This document shows positions 16,698 through 25,715 of a DNA stretch of 39,807 bases, in pieces. Both the position numbers and the translations under genes were made by a program. Within the stretch, counting starts at the first letter, position 1. Each line of letters starts with the position of its first letter. The notes beneath the pieces are model-generated. The model worked only from the letters and a program-made list of their open reading frames with translations, was not told the origin of the DNA and did no database searches. Source of the DNA: Chitinophagaceae bacterium (GTDB lineage: Bacteria > Bacteroidota > Bacteroidia > Chitinophagales > Chitinophagaceae); assembly GCA_947459295.1 (NCBI GenBank), contig CANHCY010000018.1:1-39807 (forward strand), given 5' to 3'.

Positions 16698-17470
16698 AAA
16701 TACCAATATTTGAGGGACAAAGATAGAACTACATAAGCAATAAAAACAATGGGAACTGCAATCCATCCAAAACTAAACGCAGAAACTAGTCCAATAGCCA
16801 CTAAAATAAGCAGTGGAAGTAGCTTTTTAAACGAAACTTGATTGAATTTAAATGCCATCATAGGGAGCGTTGACACCATTAGATAGCTACAGCCAAGTAC
16901 CACCAGATACCAAAACCATTTATTGAGCAAAAGGCCCGTTACCGCTGCCTGATTTATGGGCGCATACCAGTATATGAGCGGAAAAGAGGCAAATAATAAC
17001 CCTACTGCAGGCACAGGAACCCCTGTAAAGCCAGAACTAGACGGCGCCGATAAATTAAACCTAGCTAGTCTATACGCTGCTGCACAAGGTAAAATAAATA
17101 CAGGCAGAAGCTGATACCATGAAGCAGATAACCCATCAATATCTTCTGCTAGTGAAAGCCTTAAAAACTGATACGCAATCAAAGAAGGCGCAACTCCAAA
17201 ACTTACAAGATCTGCTAACGAATCTAATTGCTTACCCATCTCCGAAGCGCTATCCAAAAGTCTAGCTAAATAGCCATCGAAATAATCCACAACAGCCGCA
17301 ATTGCCAAACATAAACTAGCCCTATAAATTTGCTGCGGCATTTCAATTAAACTTTGACCTTCGGCTCCTGTTGTAATGATGATACCCGGCTCTGTGATAT
17401 ACACGATGGCAATGCAACCAAAAAACAGATTCAGTAAGGTAAATAAATTAGGGATTTGCTTTTTAATCAT
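16694..17470 (-). CDS. pssA: CDP-diacylglycerol--serine O-phosphatidyltransferase
   Basis: Membrane enzyme making phosphatidylserine, precursor of phosphatidylethanolamine. The 258-residue protein carries the complete CDP-alcohol phosphotransferase motif D62-x2-DG-x2-AR-x8-G79-x3-D83-x3-D87, with about eight hydrophobic segments around it. The start IKKQIPNLFTLLNLFFG is typical of the Bacillus-type PssA II family rather than the E. coli phospholipase D type. It lies five bases after the Xaa-Pro aminopeptidase gene and overlaps purS by four bases, so it sits inside the long leftward operon-like block. Confidence 0.92.
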   Translation of the reverse strand: MIKKQIPNLFTLLNLFFGCIAIVYITEPGIIITTGAEGQSLIEMPQQIYRASLCLAIAAVVDYFDGYLARLLDSASEMGKQLDSLADLVSFGVAPSLIAYQFLRLSLAEDIDGLSASWYQLLPVFILPCAAAYRLARFNLSAPSSSGFTGVPVPAVGLLFASFPLIYWYAPINQAAVTGLLLNKWFWYLVVLGCSYLMVSTLPMMAFKFNQVSFKKLLPLLILVAIGLVSAFSFGWIAVPIVFIAYVVLSLSLKYWYL

Positions 17471-17475
17471 GCTAC

Positions 17476-18786
17476 TTATTTCTTTCTTTTATTAGAATTT
17501 ACCTTCATAAACGATTCTATTTCATCGACAGTGATTGGAATATTTTTCATGAGATCTATATTCCCGGTTTTAGTAATCCAAAAATTATTTTCGATACGAA
17601 TACCCATTTTTTCTTCTTCAATATAAATACCTGGCTCAATGGTAAATACCATGCCAGCCTGTATAGGCGACGTTCTTGTTCCCAGATCATGTACATCAAG
17701 TCCTAAATGATGCGAGATGCCGTGGTACAAATATTTTCGGTACGCTGGATTTTCTGGGTCTTGATTTTTAATGGCCGCTTTTGACAGTAAACCAATTTTT
17801 TCAAATTGCTTGGTCGCTTCAACCCCAACCTTATCGGTATATTGAACAATAGATATGCCGGGCTTTAAAATAGACTTAGCATAATTATGCAAATGCAAAC
17901 ATGCATTGTATACTTCTTTTTGACGCTTGGTAAATACACCATTCACGGGCACTGTTCTTGTTAAATCGGCACAGTAACCACCATATTCAGCACCAAAATC
18001 CATGAGGAGCATTTCACCTGCTTCACAGACCTGATTATTGGAAACATAATGAAGGGTTCTTGCTCTATCACCACTTGCAATAATGCTATGATAAGCAGGA
18101 CCCGTTGCGCGCTGTTTTAAAAATTGATGGTAAATTTCTGCTTCAATTTCATACTCCGTAACGCCTGGTTTAATAAAGCCTAATAAATGTCTGAAAGTTT
18201 GATCTGTAATATCAATCGCTTTATTGATTACAGCCACTTCTTCTTTCGATTTTATGGCTCTTAATTGATGCATGATTTTTGCAGCACGCTCATACCCATG
18301 TAGCGGATAGTTTGCTTTCATTTCTGCAACAAACCTATAATCTCTGCTTGCAATAGCTGTAGATTTTCTATCATTTTCGTTGGTGTCTAAATAAATCGTA
18401 TCCGCTAAATGAACCCATGTTTGAAGCATCGTATCGATAGTATCCAACCATACAATTGTTTGAATCCCTGATATAGCCGTGCCATCCGCAGTACGGAGTC
18501 TCTTACCGTCCCACTTTTCTTTCAGCTCGTTAGGTCTAACAAGCACTAGTACTTCACGGTATTTAGGGTCTGGGCAATTTGGAAATAAAATAACCATCGA
18601 ATCTTCCTGCTCAATTCCAGATAACCAGTATAAATCGGTATTTTGTTTAAACGCATGAAGCGCATCTCCATTAGAAGGCCACTCGTCATTGCTTACAAAA
18701 ATAGCAATGCTATTAGGCTTCATTTCTTTTATAAACCGCTTACGGTTATCAATAAAAATTTGCTTGTTGAGGGGTAAATATTTCAT
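17476..18786 (-). CDS. pepP: Xaa-Pro aminopeptidase (aminopeptidase P type, M24B)
   Basis: Removes an N-terminal residue preceding proline. The 436-residue protein has an N-terminal AMP_N domain (about 5-140) and a pita-bread M24 domain with all five metal ligands visible: D263, D274, H359 (HGISHHLGLDVHD), E384 (FTIEPGIY) and E399 (IRIENNF). No signal peptide is seen, so it should be cytosolic. It lies between PorP/SprF upstream (50 bases) and pssA downstream (5 bases). The 50-base gap holds no exact -7 element. Confidence 0.93.
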   Translation of the reverse strand: MKYLPLNKQIFIDNRKRFIKEMKPNSIAIFVSNDEWPSNGDALHAFKQNTDLYWLSGIEQEDSMVILFPNCPDPKYREVLVLVRPNELKEKWDGKRLRTADGTAISGIQTIVWLDTIDTMLQTWVHLADTIYLDTNENDRKSTAIASRDYRFVAEMKANYPLHGYERAAKIMHQLRAIKSKEEVAVINKAIDITDQTFRHLLGFIKPGVTEYEIEAEIYHQFLKQRATGPAYHSIIASGDRARTLHYVSNNQVCEAGEMLLMDFGAEYGGYCADLTRTVPVNGVFTKRQKEVYNACLHLHNYAKSILKPGISIVQYTDKVGVEATKQFEKIGLLSKAAIKNQDPENPAYRKYLYHGISHHLGLDVHDLGTRTSPIQAGMVFTIEPGIYIEEEKMGIRIENNFWITKTGNIDLMKNIPITVDEIESFMKVNSNKRKK

Positions 18787-18836
18787 AGGTGAAATGTTGA
18801 GCGCTTGTCAATAATGCACTAAAAATAAGAAAAGAA

Positions 18837-19859
18837 TTAGAATTTCACCGAAGGACATCTTACGCCCCTTGATAAAGCAGAAGAAACGACGCCAGTTTTA
18901 ATGATGGATAGTTCATAAGCTCCCCTGGTATTATTGGCTGCCTTAAGTGTAGAAACGGTAGCATCATAATTAAAGGTAAAGCGGGTGTCGTTTAATTGAA
19001 AGCCAAAAACAGGAATGACAGCATCACCATTGCGCATGTAAAGCCCCAAAATCATTTGTCTAGACCCGTCACCACTTAAATCACGATTGGCATTAACACC
19101 AAGCACCAATTCAGATGCTGTATTCATTTTACTCATATAAACGTTCGGATTTACAATCCAAGATTCTCCTATTTTAACACTCGCATTTAAAAACGCTGTG
19201 TAGCGCATATCGATACTTGCATCTGAAACAAGTGGATCAAAAAAACTTTCTTTGGGTCTATTAATATGTTGCGCACTTAAACCGGCATTTATATAAAATT
19301 TGTCTGAAGCGAAATAGGCATAATTAATACCCGCTTGCAAATCGGCGTAAGCCGTTTGACTGAATGCAAAAGGTTCGTTAGATGGAATAGTTATGTCAAA
19401 AAACTGACCATTCCACTGGTTGTCAAAAGACAATTTAGCAATATCAATTCGCTTACTAATAAAACCACCCGTAAAACCAACACTTAACAAACTACTATAC
19501 CCCAGCATTTGATGATACGCCACAGACGCGTATGCACTGGTATTGATTAAATTACCGGCTCCTGCTGCGTCTCTGTATAAAGCGCCACCAACACCCATCC
19601 AACCATTTTCAAACTTACCCGTAAATAGTTGTGCGTCGCCCCACACAGACATTGTTTTAAATGGTGTGCCCACTGCACCCCACTGATTGCGGTAGTTTGC
19701 GCCAATTCTATAATCATTATCAGGATTAAACCCCGTGTTGGCAGGGTTCACTAATATTGGCGCATTAAAGTATTGACTAAAATGCAAATCTTGTGCATTT
19801 GATTGCAGAATACCTGCAACAAAAACAAGAAATAATATAAAATGCATTTTAGATTTCAT
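18837..19859 (-). CDS. PorP/SprF family type IX secretion membrane protein
   Basis: 340-residue outer-membrane beta-barrel of the PorP/SprF family. A signal peptide covers about 1-22 (SNAQ), then the family start DLHFSQYFNAPILVNPANTGF at about 24-44, including the hallmark P-x3-NPA-x-TG, followed by alternating beta strands. PorP binds PorE/PorK ring components in T9SS. Paralogues beside a type B sorting-domain protein, as here with the upstream 1221-residue protein three bases away, usually serve the surface attachment of that partner. This is therefore more likely a partner-specific SprF-like paralogue than the core PorP. Confidence 0.9.
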   Translation of the reverse strand: MKSKMHFILFLVFVAGILQSNAQDLHFSQYFNAPILVNPANTGFNPDNDYRIGANYRNQWGAVGTPFKTMSVWGDAQLFTGKFENGWMGVGGALYRDAAGAGNLINTSAYASVAYHQMLGYSSLLSVGFTGGFISKRIDIAKLSFDNQWNGQFFDITIPSNEPFAFSQTAYADLQAGINYAYFASDKFYINAGLSAQHINRPKESFFDPLVSDASIDMRYTAFLNASVKIGESWIVNPNVYMSKMNTASELVLGVNANRDLSGDGSRQMILGLYMRNGDAVIPVFGFQLNDTRFTFNYDATVSTLKAANNTRGAYELSIIKTGVVSSALSRGVRCPSVKF

Positions 19860-19862
19860 GGG

Positions 19863-22800
19863 CTATCTGAGTAAAGTGATATCTCCTTTTTTGGCTAATT
19901 TTTCTCCGGTATAAAATTCAACTACGGCACTATAATGATATACATCTTGTGGTTGTAGTTTTCCTTTGTAAAATCCATCCCAACCCGTATTCATATCTGT
20001 GGATGCAAAAACGAGTTCACCCCATCTATTAAATATTTGAAAATTGACTTTAGAAATCCCAAAACCTCTAACAAAAACTCGGTCATTAACACCATCGCCA
20101 TTAGGTGTAAATGCGGTTGGAACACTATAGCCAACTTCAACGGTAGCATCAATTGGTGCGCAAGTTGTATCTGAACATCCTGTTGCATTGATTGCGACTA
20201 GGCATACATTATACGTTCCTGTTTTTTGATATTGGTAAGAAATAACCGTATCGCGTTTTGATGTTGCAATCGAATTACCGTCACCAAAAATCCATTTGTA
20301 GGTTACGGCGCCTGTACTGGTATTCACGAGTTGCACAGGGGTATTAGGCCTTGCTGGGTTTGGCGAATACGTATAGGAAGCCGTTGGTTTGTTTACGACA
20401 ACAAGGTTTTTTACTATGGTATCCCGCTTGTTACAAGTATTGGCATCTACAGCTATTAGTTGAACTGGATAGGTTCCAGGCCTTGCATATACATGTGATG
20501 GATTTGTTTGTGTAGAGGTTGCACCATCACCAAAATCCCAGAAAAACTGCTGCCCCGCAGTAGATGTATTTCTAAAACTAGCATTAAACGGTGCGCACGC
20601 AGCTGGTGGCAATGTGAAATTTGCAATAACGTTTGGCGACAAACTAATTTGCCTCGTTATACTATCCGGACTATTACAATAATTTTCATCGTTTAAAATG
20701 AGCTTTACATTGTAAGCACCTCCAACCGCATAGGTATGTCTTACAATGCCCGTCCCTGCAGCTAGTTTTGTACCGTCTCCAAAATCCCAAGTAAAGCTTT
20801 TATTGGTGAAAGGCTTTGCTGCGGGCCCCGTGCTGGTATTATCAAATTCAAAAACCAATTGATCACATGGGGGAACTTTAGAAGAAAGAAATGATAAAGT
20901 AGCATCATCATTTCTGACATTCATATTTATATAAGTAGTGTCAGCAATATTACAAGTGCTTGAATCGATAGCCACTAAAGAAACTTTAAACAAACCCACT
21001 TTGGTAAAATTATGAGAGATTTTTGCAGTAGCTGAAGTAACAGGGGCCGTGCCGTCACCAAAATTCCAAACATAAGATTTACCCTGCGCCAGTGTATCCG
21101 TAAAATCTACGGTCATTGGTACGCATCCAGACGTATCTCTTACAGATCCTTTAATAGATGCTTTTAAACCAGCACCAACACCCGCTAAATTAAAGGCAAG
21201 TTTGATGGCGAGTAAATTACATCTAGCAGAGCTAGGGTCGGCAGATAAATTATTGGGAGACCAAACACCAGCAGAGCCTCTTAAAGCGGTTCCTGGAGCA
21301 GGATTAGAGCCTAAACAAGAGCACACAGATTGATAGATGGTCCCATTTTTATCGAAGCGACTGGTTCCACCATCTACGTGATCAGCAACTGGACCATTGG
21401 CGCCGGTTATAGAACCAAAAAATGTAGCGTATAAAATATTTTTAGCACTTTTTTCAAGTACAAAAAAGTAGAGGTCTTCTCCATCTGTGGTGGTGCTTAA
21501 TTGCCCAGTTCCAAATGTGGTAAGCCCTTTTGTTCCTGCAGATGGAAACCCTGGCGCGAGTGTGCCGCCCCAACCGGATACGTACACATTTTCACAACGA
21601 TCCACTAAAAAAGCAGTAGGAGAAATATTTGGAAAACTACCAGTGGCTGTTCCAAAATTAGCAGAGTAAATAAACTGCGTTAAATCTGGCTGTAATTTGG
21701 AAATAAATTGTTTGCCAGAAGCTTGATTGCCGCCGCTATTAAAAGGCGAATTAAGAATGGGCCATGCAACTGTGGTTGTACCCATGATATAGGGGAAACC
21801 AAATTTATCAAACTGAATGCCATAAATAATATCATCACCAGAGGTTCCAAAATAACTACTCGAAATTTGTCTGCTTCCATCGGGACTAATAAACGTTACA
21901 TAGCCGTCTACTTTTCCTTGATTGCTGCCAAATAAAACACCTGATTTGATTCCAGGAAAATCGGTACTAGCGGTTGCGCCAGCCACATAAATAAACCCTG
22001 TTAAGGGATTGATGGCAAGTACAAAAGCAGCATCATCATTATCGCCGCCTAAAAATGAGCTAAAAATAACAGCATCTAAATTAGGTGTCAATTTTACAAG
22101 CACTCCATCTTGAAAACGTGTCGTTGTTTTTTTACCAGGCAATGTTTGAAAACTTCCAGCCGTTGTTCTAAAATTTTCAGACTGTGTAACTGAAGCTAAA
22201 ATAATATTACCCGCGGCATCCACAATAACTTCACTACGGGCATCATCACCATAATTTCTACGCGTAGATTCTGATACCTGTGGCTTTATATAATTAGGTC
22301 TTATATTAACCCCATCATCTGCACTACCACCCATGCGCACTGATCCAATAATGGAGCTGCCTGTTACATTTAATTTAGTAATAACAATATCAAATAATCC
22401 ACCTAGTGGACCATACGTCGAAAGCCCTCTCACTGGATAGGTATTTCCGGATGAAGTTCTTCCTGCAATAATTAAATTTCCACTTGCATCCACCACTAAA
22501 CTATGTGGCTGCTCATTGCCTCTTCCACCAATATAGGTTGCATACATCCGGTTCACGCCACTTGGATCAAACTTAATGATACCCATATCCATAGCACCAA
22601 TATCTCCCTCTAAAACGCCGCCACCAAAAGTGGTTTGAAAAGCGCCATTGTTGACAGGAAATGTACCTACACTTCCAAATACAATACCTCCTGCATAAAA
22701 GTTACCTTGCGGATCATAGGTAGCTGTAAAGCCCCAGTTATCTGCAGTACTTCCGGTGTAACCATAAAAAACGATAGATGGATCTATGACTAGCGTTTCC

Positions 22801-23528
22801 GTTTTATCATAATCTCCGGCAATCGTAAATTTTACAATATTTCCTTTTACCGAATAATTACAATCCACTTCTTTTTTGCCATCTTTTTTTAATTGATACG
22901 TGTAAGGCGCTAATTCAGAAACGGTGGTTACCCTTGTTTTTATTTCGAGTGCGCGGTTTTTTAATTTAATACCATCTGCGCCTTCTATGTATAATGCAAT
23001 TTTTGAAACATCTGCACCTGGATGTACTATAATATCATACTTTAATTGTGCATCATTTGTGTAATACCTAATGTCAATACCCGGATACAAATCTTTGTAA
23101 ACAACCGCTTTGTAAATTTTACATTCACTTGCCCATTTGCTAGAATCATTTCCAATAAAATAATTATTGAATGAAGGTTGTATTTTTTCAGGAACAATAG
23201 TAGGGTTAGGATTTGCATTTAAAAACTTGACTTCGTATGCATGCGAATGCAAAACGCCGTCAAAATTTTCAGGTATTGTAGATACATGATTTTTTTCGCG
23301 CGGGTGTGTGTTGATTGCTGCTAAATCTTGCGGATTATGCACGAGCACACGATACCCATTATTTTGAAGTGCAATAGCACCGGCAACCGTTTGTGCTTGA
23401 AATTTAATAGCGGTTGGCCACTGCCCTTTGTTTTCTGTAAATTCGAGGTACTGCTGTGCGCTCACTTTAAACAAAGAGAGGGTAAAAAGAACCCATACAA
23501 CACCAAATAATCTGCGCAGCAACATCAT
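19863..23528 (-). CDS. large secreted PKD protein with gliding-motility type B T9SS C-terminal domain
   Basis: 1221-residue surface protein. Signal peptide at about 1-24 (VSAQ), then a FTENKGQWP-type N-terminal domain common in Bacteroidota (about 25-250). A repetitive SBBP-like propeller region follows (about 265-780, with recurring 'VDASGNLIIAG' and 'DKFGFPYIMG' blades). Four PKD domains lie at about 790-870, 880-960, 970-1045 and 1048-1125, each with a xFGDG core. The C-terminal gliding-motility-associated domain (about 1133-1221) starts SVPTAFTPNGDGVND and ends KKGDITLLR. This sends it through T9SS; the PorP/SprF gene follows after three bases. Cys residues open and close the PKD domains. 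Adhesin, polymer-binding or structural roles are possible. Confidence 0.9.
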   Translation of the reverse strand: MMLLRRLFGVVWVLFTLSLFKVSAQQYLEFTENKGQWPTAIKFQAQTVAGAIALQNNGYRVLVHNPQDLAAINTHPREKNHVSTIPENFDGVLHSHAYEVKFLNANPNPTIVPEKIQPSFNNYFIGNDSSKWASECKIYKAVVYKDLYPGIDIRYYTNDAQLKYDIIVHPGADVSKIALYIEGADGIKLKNRALEIKTRVTTVSELAPYTYQLKKDGKKEVDCNYSVKGNIVKFTIAGDYDKTETLVIDPSIVFYGYTGSTADNWGFTATYDPQGNFYAGGIVFGSVGTFPVNNGAFQTTFGGGVLEGDIGAMDMGIIKFDPSGVNRMYATYIGGRGNEQPHSLVVDASGNLIIAGRTSSGNTYPVRGLSTYGPLGGLFDIVITKLNVTGSSIIGSVRMGGSADDGVNIRPNYIKPQVSESTRRNYGDDARSEVIVDAAGNIILASVTQSENFRTTAGSFQTLPGKKTTTRFQDGVLVKLTPNLDAVIFSSFLGGDNDDAAFVLAINPLTGFIYVAGATASTDFPGIKSGVLFGSNQGKVDGYVTFISPDGSRQISSSYFGTSGDDIIYGIQFDKFGFPYIMGTTTVAWPILNSPFNSGGNQASGKQFISKLQPDLTQFIYSANFGTATGSFPNISPTAFLVDRCENVYVSGWGGTLAPGFPSAGTKGLTTFGTGQLSTTTDGEDLYFFVLEKSAKNILYATFFGSITGANGPVADHVDGGTSRFDKNGTIYQSVCSCLGSNPAPGTALRGSAGVWSPNNLSADPSSARCNLLAIKLAFNLAGVGAGLKASIKGSVRDTSGCVPMTVDFTDTLAQGKSYVWNFGDGTAPVTSATAKISHNFTKVGLFKVSLVAIDSSTCNIADTTYINMNVRNDDATLSFLSSKVPPCDQLVFEFDNTSTGPAAKPFTNKSFTWDFGDGTKLAAGTGIVRHTYAVGGAYNVKLILNDENYCNSPDSITRQISLSPNVIANFTLPPAACAPFNASFRNTSTAGQQFFWDFGDGATSTQTNPSHVYARPGTYPVQLIAVDANTCNKRDTIVKNLVVVNKPTASYTYSPNPARPNTPVQLVNTSTGAVTYKWIFGDGNSIATSKRDTVISYQYQKTGTYNVCLVAINATGCSDTTCAPIDATVEVGYSVPTAFTPNGDGVNDRVFVRGFGISKVNFQIFNRWGELVFASTDMNTGWDGFYKGKLQPQDVYHYSAVVEFYTGEKLAKKGDITLLR

Positions 23529-23541
23529 GTTTTTTTATAAG

Positions 23542-25653
23542 TTACGATATCTTACCCCACCCCGACCTAGCCTTCTGTGCCTGAAGATAGTTTTTCAATT
23601 CTAAATTTTTTGCCAAATTGAGGGTATGATCCTCTTCTACCAGCTTTTCGGCTGCTATTTTGGCCACTTCCAGCACTTCTTTATCATTAACAATGTTTGC
23701 CAGCTTAAAGTTCAACGCACCACTTTGCCTAGTACCCTCAATATCCCCAGGACCCCTTAATTCAAGGTCTTTTTCGGCAATTAAGAAGCCATCATTGGTA
23801 GCGCACATAATCTTGATTCGCTCCCTGGCATCGTTGCTCACTTTTTGACCTGTTAATAAAACGCAAAAACTTTTTTCAGAGCCCCTTCCTACCCGTCCGC
23901 GCAACTGATGTAACTGAGAAAGTCCAAATTTCTCGGAGCTCTCGATAACCATAACAGAGGCGTTGGGCACGTTCACCCCCACTTCAATAACGGTAGTGGC
24001 CACCATAATTTGTGTGTCGCCATTTACAAACCTTGCCATATTAGTTTCCTTTTGATCAGAAGGTTGTCTTCCATGCACCATGCTAATTCTATAATTTGGT
24101 TCAGGGAAAAAACTTTTTACTTGTTCGTACCCTTGCATCAAATCTTCGTAAGAAAGTTTTTCGCTCTCTTCAATTAACGGATATATAAAATAGGCTTGTC
24201 TTCCTTTTTCAATTTCTGTTTTTACAAAATCCATAACAGTAGCACGCGCCATTTCATTTCGGTGCACGGTTGTTATGGGTTGTCTACCTGGCGGGAGTTC
24301 ATCCATGACACTGTAATCAAGATCACCATACGCAGTCATGGCAAGGGTTCTAGGGATAGGTGTTGCTGTCATGACAAGCACGTGTGGTGGTATTACCGCC
24401 TTCTCCCAAAGTTTAGCGCGCTGCGCAACACCAAAGCGGTGTTGTTCATCTACTACTACAAAACCTAAATTATGAAACTGCACTTTTTCTTCAATAACGG
24501 CGTGCGTACCTACCACAAAATGAAGTGATCCATCTTGTAATCCTTGCATGATTTTTTTTCTTGCAGCTGTTTTGGTACTACCCGTTAACAATGCAAGTTC
24601 TACGCCCATATCTTTTAATAATTCACTCAGTCCATGGTAATGTTGTTGTGCTAAAATTTCGGTGGGTGCCATCAAGCAACTCTGAAATCCATTGTCTGCT
24701 GCAAGTAACATACTCAGCAGCGCCACGATGGTTTTACCGCTACCTACGTCTCCTTGCAATAGACGGTTCATCTGTCTACCCCTAGCGGTATCGGTTCTTA
24801 TTTCTTTGAGCACTCTTTTTTGGGCGCCCGTTAATTCGAAAGGCAAATACTGGTTATAAAAAGTATTAAAGAAGTCGCCTACTTTTTCAAATATGACGCC
24901 CCTGCTTGACTGGTGCCTAGAAATGCGCACTAAATTAAGGCGCACTTGTGCCACAAATAATTCTTCGAATTTTAAGCGCCTCAGCGCTGCTTTATAGGCT
25001 TTATCAGAAACTGGAAAATGAATATTTGAATAAGCCTCATAACGGTTCATGAGCTTATAGTCAGCTAATATATGGGCAGGTATATTTTCAGGTATATCTG
25101 CGGGCTTAATCATAGAAAACAGCTGGTACGTGAGTTTTGCCAGTTGTCTTCCATTTAGCCCTCTTGCTTTTAATTTTTCGGTTGCCGGGTATACCGGTTC
25201 TAAATAATCTTTACCCCCTTCTTTGGCCGGCGTAAAAATTTCTATTTCGGGATGCACCATTTGAGGCTTCCCATTAAAAAAGCCAGTTTTTCCAAAAACA
25301 AGGTATTTCTGGCCAGGCACTAAGTTTTTTTGTACCCAATTCGCTCCCTGAAACCAAGCTAGCTCCAGCGTGCCAGTATCATCTGTTAACTGCGCAATGA
25401 GACGCCTAGCCCGCTTGTCGCCCATTAAAGCGGGCGGCTGCAGTATGCCTACTACCTGTACAAAATCGGTGGCGGGGCTTATGGAGCCTATCTTATGCAC
25501 CTGTGTCTTGTCAATATGCCGGTGCGGATAATGTTCTAAAAGGTCCGAAAAAGTGTATATAGAAAGCTCCTTTTTCAATAATTCACCCCTCAAAGGGCCA
25601 ACGCCTTTAAGGTATTCGATGGGTGAACCTAATATATGATTGGAACCTTGAAT
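23542..25653 (-). CDS. recG: ATP-dependent DNA helicase RecG, probable ATT start
   Basis: Double-strand DNA translocase that remodels stalled replication forks and Holliday junctions. It has the wedge/OB domain, Walker A GDVGSGKT at 301-308, DEQH at 402-405 and a C-terminal helicase domain with QLRGRVGRG. The start is unusual. The conserved opening SPIEYLKGVGPLRGELLKKEL lies in frame upstream of the first standard start (TTG at 25593), yet between the in-frame TAG at 25676-25674 and that TTG there is no ATG, GTG or TTG. ATT at 25653 gives 703 residues and a homologue-like N-terminus; ATA at 25635 is another option. With the TTG the protein would be 683 residues and lack the LKGVGP motif. It is divergent from trpS. 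Confidence 0.9.
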   Translation of the reverse strand: MQGSNHILGSPIEYLKGVGPLRGELLKKELSIYTFSDLLEHYPHRHIDKTQVHKIGSISPATDFVQVVGILQPPALMGDKRARRLIAQLTDDTGTLELAWFQGANWVQKNLVPGQKYLVFGKTGFFNGKPQMVHPEIEIFTPAKEGGKDYLEPVYPATEKLKARGLNGRQLAKLTYQLFSMIKPADIPENIPAHILADYKLMNRYEAYSNIHFPVSDKAYKAALRRLKFEELFVAQVRLNLVRISRHQSSRGVIFEKVGDFFNTFYNQYLPFELTGAQKRVLKEIRTDTARGRQMNRLLQGDVGSGKTIVALLSMLLAADNGFQSCLMAPTEILAQQHYHGLSELLKDMGVELALLTGSTKTAARKKIMQGLQDGSLHFVVGTHAVIEEKVQFHNLGFVVVDEQHRFGVAQRAKLWEKAVIPPHVLVMTATPIPRTLAMTAYGDLDYSVMDELPPGRQPITTVHRNEMARATVMDFVKTEIEKGRQAYFIYPLIEESEKLSYEDLMQGYEQVKSFFPEPNYRISMVHGRQPSDQKETNMARFVNGDTQIMVATTVIEVGVNVPNASVMVIESSEKFGLSQLHQLRGRVGRGSEKSFCVLLTGQKVSNDARERIKIMCATNDGFLIAEKDLELRGPGDIEGTRQSGALNFKLANIVNDKEVLEVAKIAAEKLVEEDHTLNLAKNLELKNYLQAQKARSGWGKIS

Positions 25654-25697
25654 AACGTGAGTTTTAGGGTATTTCTATAGCAAATATCATGAAAAAG

Positions 25698-25713
25698 CGC
25701 CTTATCTTCGCGG
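25698..25713 (+). promoter_or_regulatory. promoter-like element directly before trpS, shared with the rlmI-like gene
   Basis: CGCCTTATCTTCGCGG ends two bases before the trpS ATG at 25716. Its TATCTTCG core (25703-25710) is one base from TAnnTTTG. The same 16 bases occur at 35066-35081, also two bases before an ATG. Transcription would start at or next to the ATG, making trpS nearly leaderless. Confidence 0.5.
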
Positions 25714-25715
25714 CT

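Noticed and set aside
16698..16766. Longer purS start inside pssA
   Set aside because: The extension is Cys-rich reading of pssA in another frame, while the ATG at 16697 matches the PurS family and forms an ATGA overlap.
20100..23300. Repeat array or CRISPR in the large PKD gene
   Set aside because: The repetition is at protein-domain level; no regular identical DNA repeats with spacers were seen.
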